Below are positions 33,764-41,812 of a DNA stretch of 64,000 nt, piece by piece (the first letter of the stretch is position 1; the number at the start of each line of letters is the position of its first letter). This DNA comes from Acidobacteriota bacterium (GTDB taxonomy: Bacteria > Acidobacteriota > UBA6911). The notes beneath the pieces are model-generated. The model worked only from the letters and a program-made list of their open reading frames with translations. It made no database searches and was not told the DNA's origin. The stretch lies in assembly GCA_016929335.1 (NCBI GenBank), contig JAFGIY010000136.1, positions 1 through 64,000 on the forward strand, in the 5' to 3' direction. The position numbers and the translations under genes are program-made.

Positions 33764-34372
33764 TTATGTTCGCTCCTTTCTCTTTAAGCCCGAAAGATAG
33801 GCGCGAAATTTCTTCTCCAATTCAGCCCGGGCTCTCGAAACCCGTACCCGGGCAGCTACTTCCGAGGTCCCAAGCAGTTTTGCCACTTCGTCGTAATTCT
33901 TCTCCTCCACTTCCCTCAACACGAAGGCTGCCCGGTATTTTGGATTTAAACCATCCAATAAGGCCTGTGCGATTCTAGCGTATCCCTCACCGCCCTCCAT
34001 ACCGCCGGCCTCCACTTCATTTTCTCGAGAAATATTGTTGAGCAAACGCTGCTGATCGAACTCCGTGAGTTCCGACCATAATTGAACTCTTCGTCCTCTT
34101 CTCCGTCGAAGCTGGTCGATGCAGTAGTTGGTGGCGATTCGAAGGATCCAGGGACCGAACGGATACTTGAGGTCGAATTTTTTCAGCGCAGCAAAGGCTC
34201 GTAAAAACACCTCCTGAACCGCGTCTTCGTTTTCGGAGGAATTTCCCAGTATTCGGTGTACCGTTCCCCAAACCGCAGCCTGGTATCGGCGTACCAGCTC
34301 TGCAAATGAACTTTGATCCCCATTGAGCGTATCTTCGATCAGAGTAGCGTCTGCCGAATCTTTCATGCTCAT
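33764..34372 (-). CDS. RNA polymerase ECF sigma factor (RpoE-like)
   Basis: 202 aa. Region 2: DQSSFAELVRRYQAAVWGTVHRILGNSSENEDAVQEVFLRAFAALKKF (about 20-67), with the DAVQEVFLRAF core-binding and promoter-opening stretch. Region 4: LNPKYRAAFVLREVEEKNYDEVAKLLGTSEVAARVRVSRARAEL (about 145-188). The gene order sigma, anti-sigma, Spy-like implies an envelope-stress circuit with its own feedback. The 5' region contains GTTAC/GTAAC repeats that may be its autoregulatory promoter. Confidence 0.92.
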   Translation of the reverse strand: MSMKDSADATLIEDTLNGDQSSFAELVRRYQAAVWGTVHRILGNSSENEDAVQEVFLRAFAALKKFDLKYPFGPWILRIATNYCIDQLRRRRGRRVQLWSELTEFDQQRLLNNISRENEVEAGGMEGGEGYARIAQALLDGLNPKYRAAFVLREVEEKNYDEVAKLLGTSEVAARVRVSRARAELEKKFRAYLSGLKRKERT

Positions 34373-34377
34373 AAATC

Positions 34378-34412
34378 AGTTACGGAAATGTAACTAAATG
34401 TTACAAAAAACT
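34378..34412 (-). promoter_or_regulatory. GTTAC/GTAAC repeats upstream of ECF operon
   Basis: On the plus strand the sequence reads GTTAC, six bases, GTAAC, four bases, then GTTAC within 34378-34404. The motif appears on both strands just before the sigma gene start. Its position suggests an autoregulatory -35 element or an operator. Confidence 0.45.
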
Positions 34413-34477
34413 AACAAATGGGTGAGAGCAGCCATTTCAGATATACGCCTTTGCAAAATCACCATAAACTACTAATT

Positions 34478-35224
34478 CTAAACAAATTCCGTCTCACTAA
34501 CATCCCAGACAGGATGAGATTCGCGCGGTTGCGGGCCGCGCATGAAACGAATAAGAGAAACCGCATCATTGAGATCCGGAACAAGCAGATCCGGATCATG
34601 GGCTCTTAGTTCTTCCATCCCGTATCTGGCGCTTGCCACAGCCACGACGCGGGCACCTGCCGCGTGTCCATGACGAATGTCCAGAGGAGTATCTCCGATA
34701 ACGAATGCTCCATCGACCGGAGCAGGAGCAATTATCTGCGCTCCCCGCCGTATGCCGATCCGGGTTAGAGCTGTCCGATCTTCCGAATCGGATCCGTAGC
34801 TTCCAAACCGGAAATATCGGTCCAATCCGGCGTTTTTAAGTTTAATGCCGGCTCCCTCTTCCAGATTTCCCGTCACAAGGCCAATGCAGAAATCAGGCTG
34901 TGCGCTGAGCATATCAAGGAAAGTCCTTACGCCCGGCAGTATCCGGATGAGACCGCGGTCTCTTACCTCGCTCATTTCCTCATCCAGATAGCGGAGATAG
35001 GATGATAATACCAGATCGCGAGTTGCTTCACTCCACCGGTCTTCGAGATGAAAATACTCCAGCAGCTCTCTCAGGATAAGCGGGTCTGTTTTCCCATCAG
35101 GCTGTATCGGCGCCTGATCTGCCGGGACGCCAAAATGGTGATTCATAGCGCGATGCAAAGCTCGCATGATTGCCCCATGGGTCAGTATAAGAGTGCCATC
35201 CACATCAAAGAGCACCAGCAACAT
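34478..35224 (-). CDS. HAD-superfamily phosphatase (phosphoglycolate phosphatase-like)
   Basis: 248 aa from the ATG at 35224, which opens directly with MLLVLFDVDGTL (nucleophile Asp of the DxDGT motif). The cap domain spans about 18-90. Motif II is LVTGNLEEG, motif III Lys is in the KLKNAGLDRYF region, and motif IV is VIGDTPLDIRHGHAAG. The domain order fits type I-cap HAD phosphatases such as Gph. The substrate is uncertain. A start eight codons upstream (35248) is possible. The next gene, a cyclophilin, ends up to 49 bases away on the same strand. Confidence 0.82.
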   Translation of the reverse strand: MLLVLFDVDGTLILTHGAIMRALHRAMNHHFGVPADQAPIQPDGKTDPLILRELLEYFHLEDRWSEATRDLVLSSYLRYLDEEMSEVRDRGLIRILPGVRTFLDMLSAQPDFCIGLVTGNLEEGAGIKLKNAGLDRYFRFGSYGSDSEDRTALTRIGIRRGAQIIAPAPVDGAFVIGDTPLDIRHGHAAGARVVAVASARYGMEELRAHDPDLLVPDLNDAVSLIRFMRGPQPRESHPVWDVSETEFV

Positions 35225-35272
35225 AATGAAACGCTCCAACTGCAGCAAAGAATTCCGTGTCGCGGCTTGTTT

Positions 35273-35863
35273 CTATTTGGAAAGCGCCTTCACGGATTTC
35301 ACGATGATATTCTGCATCGGTATATTTGAAAACATGCCCCTTGTCCCGGTTTTTACCTTGCCGATTTTGTCGACCACATCCATCCCCTCGATCACCTTCC
35401 CGAAAACAGCGTACCCGAAATCGCCTCCGGAGGCATCCAGATGGCTGTTGTTTTTGAGATTGATGTAGAACTGGGATGTAGCACTATCCGGATCGTTATA
35501 GCGTGCCATCGCCACCGTTCCCCGCAGGTTCTTCAGACCATTCCTGGATTCATTCTTAATTCCCGACATGGTGGGCCTTCCCTGCAGAGATTCCGTGTAG
35601 CCGCCAAAACCGACGACGAAGTCCACTCGATGAACGATGGTACCGGCGTAGAAGCCAATATCGACATAGGCAAGGAAATTCCTTGTTGTGACGGGCGATT
35701 TGCCGGAGAACAGTTCCACCTTAATAGTACCCATGGTTGTTTCAATCGCCACGACCGGATTCGGCTGAGATTTGGCAGTCTTACCTTGTCCAAAGACGGG
35801 CGATGCGATTGCCAATAGCATCAGACTTGATATTGCGGTACCCCATAGTCTCCCTTTGCTCAT
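35273..35863 (-). CDS. Exported cyclophilin-type peptidyl-prolyl isomerase
   Basis: 196 aa from ATG at 35863, opening with signal peptide MSKGRLWGTAISSLMLLAIA and cleavage after SPVFG. The cyclophilin domain (about 31-190) contains TMGTIKVELFSGKSPVTTRNFLAYV, IVHRVDFVVGFGG, ATSQFYINLKNNSHLD and FGKVIEGMDVVDKIGKV. VHRV replaces the usual FHRV and the QGGD motif is FGG, a small active-site variation. It catalyses proline cis-trans isomerisation in the periplasm. A start 13 codons upstream is possible. Confidence 0.88.
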   Translation of the reverse strand: MSKGRLWGTAISSLMLLAIASPVFGQGKTAKSQPNPVVAIETTMGTIKVELFSGKSPVTTRNFLAYVDIGFYAGTIVHRVDFVVGFGGYTESLQGRPTMSGIKNESRNGLKNLRGTVAMARYNDPDSATSQFYINLKNNSHLDASGGDFGYAVFGKVIEGMDVVDKIGKVKTGTRGMFSNIPMQNIIVKSVKALSK

Positions 35864-35995
35864 TCCAGATCCTCCCTCAAGGAATATCCATTTTATCCGC
35901 ACTTAAGGCTAAAGAGAATCACTCAGAGAGAAATGATGCTTCCGGAAAGACAGATATCAAGGCAATCGCGATTCCCTGTCTCCGGAATTCTGAAG

Positions 35996-36442
35996 CTAGA
36001 AATGAATATGGAGATGCTCTTTTACGATTTGCCGCACGCCGGACTGGATGGGTTCCCAACGGGCCGAGCCGTTCTTTTTGATCATGATGACTTTCTGGTC
36101 GATCGTGATTTCTTCGACTCCCGGCAGGGCAAAAAGCTCCCTGACCAAACCATCGTCCGTGGCTGTTATCTCGAGGCGGCTCCGATATCGGAGCGTTATT
36201 TCGGAAAGTTTGGTATCAAGATAAAATACGCCGACATCCGATCCAGTACCCACAGCATCGGAAACGACACCCACTGCGGAACCGCCCGAAGGCTCCATTC
36301 CCCGCTTCCCGTAGTAGCGAAAGACAAAGGTAACCAGAACGCCGAGCGCTACCATGAGAACCAAAATGAAAAGGAGATTTGTTATTTCGTATCTTTTCAG
36401 GCTCTTTTTACCGGCCCGGGATTTGCTCAAATGCTTCTCCAT
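35996..36442 (-). CDS. Single-pass membrane protein with Nfu_N-like domain
   Basis: 148 aa. One membrane helix (about 21-43, ITNLLFILVLMVALGVLVTFVF), then a linker and a C-terminal domain LVRELFALPGVEEITIDQKVIMIKKNGSARWEPIQSGVRQIV (about 97-138) that resembles the N-terminal domain of NfuA/NFU1 scaffold proteins. The Nfu CxxC [Fe-S] domain is absent, so iron-sulphur assembly is unlikely here. It is the last gene of the six-gene efflux-like operon, 36 bases after the permease. The role is unknown. Confidence 0.6.
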   Translation of the reverse strand: MEKHLSKSRAGKKSLKRYEITNLLFILVLMVALGVLVTFVFRYYGKRGMEPSGGSAVGVVSDAVGTGSDVGVFYLDTKLSEITLRYRSRLEITATDDGLVRELFALPGVEEITIDQKVIMIKKNGSARWEPIQSGVRQIVKEHLHIHF

Positions 36443-36478
36443 TCCGGCGGATTGTCCAGGATCTCCGGCAATCGGGGA

Positions 36479-37714
36479 TTACTCGTATCGGAGACATTCG
36501 ATCGGATCCAGGTTCGACGCTTGAACTGCAGGATATATACCAAAAATCAGGCCGATAATCGAGCTCACTCCGAAGGAGAGTACGATAGACACACCTGTGA
36601 TAATGGTGCTCCAACCTGAAAAGATGGCCACAGCTCTGGAAATCCCGTAGCCCAGAGCCACGCCGATGATTCCTCCGGCCAGGCTGATGGCGATCGCTTC
36701 CGCCATGAACTGCATCCGGATGTCCATCTTCTTAGCGCCAATCGCGCGGCGCAAGCCGATTTCATTGGTTCTTTCCAGAACAGACGCCAGCATGATATTC
36801 ATAATTCCGATTCCGCCGACCAGGAGAGAGATGCTGGCGATGGCGCCCATCACCACATTGAAAATGCCCTGGGTTTTCTGCCGTTGTTCGAGGAGCTTTT
36901 CGGGGACCACGATGGAGTAATCATCCACATATCGATGCATCACAGATACCAGGTTATTGATTGTGGAAGCCTGCTCTTTGATATTGGCACCGTCGGCGAT
37001 CTTGATCACAATCTCGTTCAGTTCATTCTCAACGGTTTCGGTATCGAATTTCCTTATCGCTGTTGTAATCGGTATATAAATATCATTGTTGGGATTCTGG
37101 ACTTTCACTCCTTCAAATTCCTGCTTCTCAACAACGGCGTCTGCAAGAACCCCCACCACTTTGAGCCAGATATCATTGACCTTGATCTGCTGATTCAAAA
37201 CGTCGCCGAATCCGAACAGCTTCTGTTTGGCGACGATTCCGAGCACGCAAACCTGGGCGTTGGATTGTTCATCCTCCGGCAGGAAAAAGGATCCCTGCAG
37301 CATTTTCAGGTTCTGAATGATCGGATAGGCACTGCTGACGCCGAGGACACGGCTGTCGCTCCGTGCTTTTTCCGAATTTATCTGGTACGTCTTAATCAAT
37401 CTGGATGCCGATATCAGAGGCCTCGGCTTCAGGATGGTCTGGAGGGCCTCAACGTCACGCATGCTTACGCCGAGCGATTCAGTACGGATCTGCTGAAGTT
37501 CTTCCGACTTGAATTCCTTGGCTTGAACAATAATGTTCCGGATACCCAGGCTTGCAATGGTGCGAAGGCTTTCCTCTTCGGCGCCGGCGCCTATGGAAAG
37601 CATCGCGATGACCGCGCCGACACCGAAAATCATACCAAGCATCGTTAAAAAGGACCGCAATTTGTGCCTGCCCAGATTGACCAGGGCACCTATCATTGTT
37701 TCAGTCGATATCAT
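36479..37714 (-). CDS. MacB/FtsX-type ABC permease without ATPase domain
   Basis: 411 aa. First helix: HKLRSFLTMLGMIFGVGAVIAML (about 15-37). A large periplasmic MacB-PCD domain (about 45-270) follows, then three helices (SISLLVGGIGIMNIMLASVLERTNEIGLRRAIGA and two more at about 325-395), and the closing PAVQASNLDPIECLRYE, typical of FtsX/MacB permeases. No P-loop is fused and no ABC ATPase gene is present in this operon, so the energy unit must be encoded elsewhere. It is preceded by three HlyD-type adaptors. Confidence 0.88.
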   Translation of the reverse strand: MISTETMIGALVNLGRHKLRSFLTMLGMIFGVGAVIAMLSIGAGAEEESLRTIASLGIRNIIVQAKEFKSEELQQIRTESLGVSMRDVEALQTILKPRPLISASRLIKTYQINSEKARSDSRVLGVSSAYPIIQNLKMLQGSFFLPEDEQSNAQVCVLGIVAKQKLFGFGDVLNQQIKVNDIWLKVVGVLADAVVEKQEFEGVKVQNPNNDIYIPITTAIRKFDTETVENELNEIVIKIADGANIKEQASTINNLVSVMHRYVDDYSIVVPEKLLEQRQKTQGIFNVVMGAIASISLLVGGIGIMNIMLASVLERTNEIGLRRAIGAKKMDIRMQFMAEAIAISLAGGIIGVALGYGISRAVAIFSGWSTIITGVSIVLSFGVSSIIGLIFGIYPAVQASNLDPIECLRYE

Positions 37715-37801
37715 ATAGAATCAGGCCTCTAATTTGATACAGCACGTTACGCCCGGGAACTGTCGTATTTTCGCGGCAGCCGCGGCGAAAGGATAATCCG
37801 C

Positions 37802-39217
37802 CTAACGCCCGCGCCCTCCCCTCATCATCATCATCCCTCCGGGCGGCGGCATTCCTCTCATCCCGCCGGGGCCTTGCTGTGCCGCCCCACCCTTGCTGAA
37901 ATCCGGGAGGTAGAGCTTGCGGGTTTCGAACGGATTGGTGAGGGCGATCATTTCGCCTTCATCCACGCCGCTGATGATTATGGCCTCCCCATGAGAACTG
38001 AGTCCGGTCTCGACGGTCTTGCTGACGAATGCGTCTCCCTTTTTCACGTATACAACGCTGTCCTTTTCCTTGTCTCTGTAAGTGACAGCACCGGAAGGAA
38101 CGACGAAGCACGAATCATACTTCTGCAGAATGACTTCTCCTCTTAAATTCATGCCCGGACGGATCCGTTTCAGGTCCCTGCCTGCGTCGGAGATGGACAC
38201 GTCGCAGGTAAAGTAACGAAGCACCGAATTCCGCTCTATGGAAGCCGCAACAGAGGAAATATTGCGGATGGTGCCCTGGTATTCCTTGTCCGGAATCGCA
38301 TCCAGCTTTATCACCACAGGCTGCCCCTTCGTCAGGTTTCCCCCATCTCTTTCAAGAACATAGATGCGGGCCTGGAGGACTTCGAGATTGATTATTTCAA
38401 CCACCACCTGGCCAGGATATGTTTCATCCCCGATTTGAGGATCTTCCCGGTGCTCTCTGTGATACAAAACCAGGCCTCCGACGGGCGCGTTCAATTCAAG
38501 AGAGTTCAGCGTCTGCTGAATGGTGGCGACCTCAGCCTGAGCTCTGTTCCTCTCAATCGTCAGAATCTGCTGATCCGACCGGGCGATGCGCTGTTGCGTT
38601 TTCGCCTTGCTCTTCAGGAAATCAATGCGTTCTTTGGCGTAATGCGCATCCGCCTGCGCCGTGATGATATCCCATTTGGAGAAGATCGATTCGTCCTGCG
38701 GCATCACCGTCATTGCGTATTGATACTCTTCTTCCGCATCGGTCCGGTCGATGCCAAGCACCTTTTCGTCCGTTTTTTGCTGCAGTGTCTTGATTTTGGT
38801 GTTTTCCTCGTTTGCCACAAGGGTGTTCTGCTGCTTCTCAAGGCTTAATTTCGCATCGGTGCTGTCGAAACGGGCCACCGGGGCGCCAGCCTCCACAAAA
38901 CTCCCTTCGTTTATAAGCCATGCAATTTTCAGGCTTCCGGAAGAAGTGCCGGGTGTCATCACGGGAGTCGTTTCAAGACCGACAATTTCGCCGTTAGCCG
39001 GGACGTTAAGCGAAAACGGCTGTCTTGAAAGCTTTGTCACCGGGATCGGATCTTCCTCCGTTGCCGCCAGAACTTTTGAGATCCGGGTAGAAAGATTGCT
39101 CCGATATTGAAAAAACAACAAAGCTGCGGCGATGAGCACAATCAAAGCGGCAATCCGTCCTATTATTTTTAAAGAACGGCCCTGTTGCGGTTTGGATTCT
39201 TCTCCGGTGTATTTCAT
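37802..39217 (-). CDS. HlyD/RND-type periplasmic adaptor 3
   Basis: 471 aa from ATG at 39217 (GAGGTG upstream); upstream in-frame codons run into the preceding adaptor gene and are rejected. N-terminal membrane helix (about 18-38, IGRIAALIVLIAAALLFFQY), lipoyl half with LETTPVMTPGTSSGSLKIAWLINEGSFVEAG, long coiled coil, second half lipoyl ELNAPVGGLVLYHREHR, then beta-barrel and membrane-proximal domains. The C-terminus is glycine- and methionine-rich (GGMRGMPPPGGMMMMRGGRGR), an unusual tail. It would bridge the permease and an outer-membrane exit. Confidence 0.85.
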   Translation of the reverse strand: MKYTGEESKPQQGRSLKIIGRIAALIVLIAAALLFFQYRSNLSTRISKVLAATEEDPIPVTKLSRQPFSLNVPANGEIVGLETTPVMTPGTSSGSLKIAWLINEGSFVEAGAPVARFDSTDAKLSLEKQQNTLVANEENTKIKTLQQKTDEKVLGIDRTDAEEEYQYAMTVMPQDESIFSKWDIITAQADAHYAKERIDFLKSKAKTQQRIARSDQQILTIERNRAQAEVATIQQTLNSLELNAPVGGLVLYHREHREDPQIGDETYPGQVVVEIINLEVLQARIYVLERDGGNLTKGQPVVIKLDAIPDKEYQGTIRNISSVAASIERNSVLRYFTCDVSISDAGRDLKRIRPGMNLRGEVILQKYDSCFVVPSGAVTYRDKEKDSVVYVKKGDAFVSKTVETGLSSHGEAIIISGVDEGEMIALTNPFETRKLYLPDFSKGGAAQQGPGGMRGMPPPGGMMMMRGGRGR

Positions 39218-39231
39218 GATCACCTCAAAAT

Positions 39232-40458
39232 TTATGCTTTGGGCTTTGCCCTGATTTTCTCTTTTTCGTTCAATCCGGATTCCACAACGGCCGTCAGACC
39301 ATCGTTTGTTCGCAACCGAATTTCCCGCCAATCGAATTTCCGGGTTTCCGGTTGCCACACTTGAACGAAGGACCGGCCGTCTCTCTCTTGAATACTTGAC
39401 AGCGGGATCACGACCGCTTTGGAGTATTGGCCTACGCGGATCTGCACCTTTATGTTCATGCTGGGACGTAACTGCTTCTTGTCCTCATTTTTTATATCCA
39501 CATAAATTTCGTTTACCTTCTGCGGCCGATCAAACGATGCTTGCTTCAAGATGGTGCCGATACTGGACACTGTGCCGCCGAATGTTCTGCCCTGGACGGC
39601 ATCGACAGTAATATTGGCTTCCTGTCCGACCTGGACTTTTCCGGAGTCAAGCTCGTCAATCTGAACCTTGGCGCGAATACTGGATAAATCCGGAATCTCC
39701 ATAATCGTGTCCATCACGAACACGTTGCTTCCTGCCTCTTTGGCCTCGTTATTCCAATCCCGTTTGTAGATAACCACGCCTGAAACCGGAGCACGGACCG
39801 TATAGGAATCCATTGCGTCCATAAGGTCGTCCATACGGCTTCGGTAGTGGCGTTCATTGCTGCGGGAGATCTGAAGATCCAATTGTCCGCTTTCCGCTTT
39901 GTAGCTAACCTTTTTTTCGAGAAATTCCACATTCTTCCTTGCCGCATCCCGCTGCAGCCGGATCTTCTCAATTTCAATGCCGCTGATTAAATCCACTTGA
40001 GAACTCAGCTTGACTTCCAGTTTTTCGAGGTCGGATTTGGCTTGTTCCAGAGAAAGCCTCTGGCTCTTGAGCTGAATGTCGGAATCCGACCGCTTCTTTT
40101 GTCTTTCTTCCTGGACTCTCTGGAAATTGGCGGTTTCATCCTTCAGGCGTGAAGCGATATCCGACGTATCAAATTCCAGGAGAAAGTCCCCTTCGGACAC
40201 GTCGGTCCCTTCATCCACCATACGCATTATCTTGAATCGTCTTTCCCTGCGGACCTGCGGGGGTGTGATGCTGACACTGCGAGTGGCTTCCAGAGTTCCG
40301 GTAGCGCTGATAATCAGAGGGAAATCGACCCGCTGGGCGGTTATCAGATCTTTGTCGCTTATATTGGCGGAGACACTCCGAGAGTGATAGATCCAGTAAA
40401 CACCCGCTATGATAATTAGAACCGAAGCAATGATGATAATCCACTTCCGGGATGTCAT
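39232..40458 (-). CDS. HlyD/RND-type periplasmic adaptor 2
   Basis: 408 aa. N-terminal helix (IIIIASVLIIIAGVYWIYHS, about 7-26), then ISATGTLEATRSVSI (lipoyl start), coiled-coil helices around 100-200, YTVRAPVSGVVIYKRD (lipoyl return), and a beta-barrel with VQIDELDSGKVQVGQEANITVDA. It overlaps the first adaptor's stop by 4 bases and is followed by the third after 14 bases, so the three are strictly co-translated. The coiled coil is shorter than that of adaptor 3. Confidence 0.86.
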   Translation of the reverse strand: MTSRKWIIIIASVLIIIAGVYWIYHSRSVSANISDKDLITAQRVDFPLIISATGTLEATRSVSITPPQVRRERRFKIMRMVDEGTDVSEGDFLLEFDTSDIASRLKDETANFQRVQEERQKKRSDSDIQLKSQRLSLEQAKSDLEKLEVKLSSQVDLISGIEIEKIRLQRDAARKNVEFLEKKVSYKAESGQLDLQISRSNERHYRSRMDDLMDAMDSYTVRAPVSGVVIYKRDWNNEAKEAGSNVFVMDTIMEIPDLSSIRAKVQIDELDSGKVQVGQEANITVDAVQGRTFGGTVSSIGTILKQASFDRPQKVNEIYVDIKNEDKKQLRPSMNIKVQIRVGQYSKAVVIPLSSIQERDGRSFVQVWQPETRKFDWREIRLRTNDGLTAVVESGLNEKEKIRAKPKA

Positions 40459-41777
40459 TTTGATACCTCCGCTAAACGCTGCGGCGAAAGCAGCGGATCT
40501 CCAACGGATACGCCGGAAATTGCCTGCACCAGGCGATCGCCGACTGCACCGATTGTGACCGGCTGAACGCTGGCCTTTTTGGGTTCAGTCCCCTTCAGGA
40601 CGAAATACCTTCCCAGAGAATCAACGCCCAGATATTCTCTGAGAATTGCCGTTGCTTCCTTTTCAAGTACCCGGGGGACTCTGACGCGCGCGGTCATCCC
40701 GGGTTTCATGATTGCAGGATCGACCTTGTCCAGCTGAACGGTGACCTGGAAGACCTTTTTCTCCGAAACGAAGCTCTTTCGGCTGGCGACACTGGTCCGT
40801 GAAAAAATCCGCCCGCCGACCTCGAAACCGGGCAATGAGTCCAGAGTCACTATGCAGCGCATATCAGACTGAAGCGAACTATATTCGGTATCATAGACGC
40901 TGCCTATTACCTGCAAACTGGACAGATCCGGCAGGCTGGCGACCTCCATTCCCTGAAAGAGGCTATCTCCAGGCTGGATTTTGCGGTTGCTGGTCCAGTT
41001 ATCACCGTAAATCAGAATACCATCCTGGGGAGCGTCAATTTTTAAAAGCTGCATATCGCTTTCTATCTTCTTCAGATCAATTTCCGCCTGAGACCGCTTG
41101 ATTTCGACCAGTGACATCTGCGACGCATAGCTTTTTTCAAAATTTTCAAGGTTTTCCCTGGCCTTCTGCAGGGACAATTTCGATTTGGTTACGTTCAACT
41201 GATATTTTTGATAGGTATTCCCGGCCAGAAGGTCTTTGCTGATTCTGCCGTAGAGTTCATCCTGTTTCAGGGTCGATTCAGCCTGTGCCAGGCTGTTAAG
41301 AAGATCGCAACGTTCCGCCTCCAAGTCGGCCTTCTTTTTCTCTATGTTCAGCTTAGCCTCGTCCAGAGTCCGTTCAGCCTCGGATTTGTTGCTCAAAAGA
41401 GAAGAATCATCGAATTCGACAATCCGTTCCCCCTTTTTTACTATGGCGCCCTCGGGCGCAAGAAAGGAAACGGTATTGGAAAAGCTGCTGCGGATATTGG
41501 GAGCAAAGATGATGACCGAGCGCGCAGCCTTCAATTCCCCGGTCAAGACCAATTCCTTGATGATCTGCTCATTTGCTACAGTGTAGACCGCCTGCTTATT
41601 ACTATCCATTTTGACCGTAGGCTTCGGCAGGGGCGTTTTGGATTTGGCGCCGCCCAATCCGGGATTCTGGGCAGATGCCGGCTGCAGACACAACGCGGCT
41701 GCAGCAAGTAGAAGAGCAGCCGCCAGGAAAGCTGCCGGAAATTTAAATCGGGAATATCGCTTGTTGTCCATACTCAT
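40455..41777 (-). CDS. HlyD/RND-type periplasmic adaptor 1
   Basis: 440 aa from ATG at 41777. Signal or anchor helix (about 10-36, FPAAFLAAALLLAAAALCLQPASAQ) with likely cleavage after SAQ. Lipoyl half KELVLTGELKAARSVIIFAP, coiled coil with many KxDLE repeats (about 135-225), return strand LKIDAPQDGILIYGDNW, and the barrel ASLPDLSSLQVIGSVYDTEYSSLQ. The start is not decided by a strong ribosome site; ATG at 41771 is nearby. First adaptor in the operon and the only one with a cleavable-type signal. Confidence 0.84.
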   Translation of the reverse strand: MSMDNKRYSRFKFPAAFLAAALLLAAAALCLQPASAQNPGLGGAKSKTPLPKPTVKMDSNKQAVYTVANEQIIKELVLTGELKAARSVIIFAPNIRSSFSNTVSFLAPEGAIVKKGERIVEFDDSSLLSNKSEAERTLDEAKLNIEKKKADLEAERCDLLNSLAQAESTLKQDELYGRISKDLLAGNTYQKYQLNVTKSKLSLQKARENLENFEKSYASQMSLVEIKRSQAEIDLKKIESDMQLLKIDAPQDGILIYGDNWTSNRKIQPGDSLFQGMEVASLPDLSSLQVIGSVYDTEYSSLQSDMRCIVTLDSLPGFEVGGRIFSRTSVASRKSFVSEKKVFQVTVQLDKVDPAIMKPGMTARVRVPRVLEKEATAILREYLGVDSLGRYFVLKGTEPKKASVQPVTIGAVGDRLVQAISGVSVGDPLLSPQRLAEVSK

Positions 41778-41812
41778 AAACTGATCTCGATCTGTGTTAG
41801 TGTGATTAGGAA

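Noticed and set aside
36884-37648. Plus-strand ORF of 254 codons opposite the permease gene
   Set aside because: Antisense shadow; hydrophobic residues do not form plausible helices.
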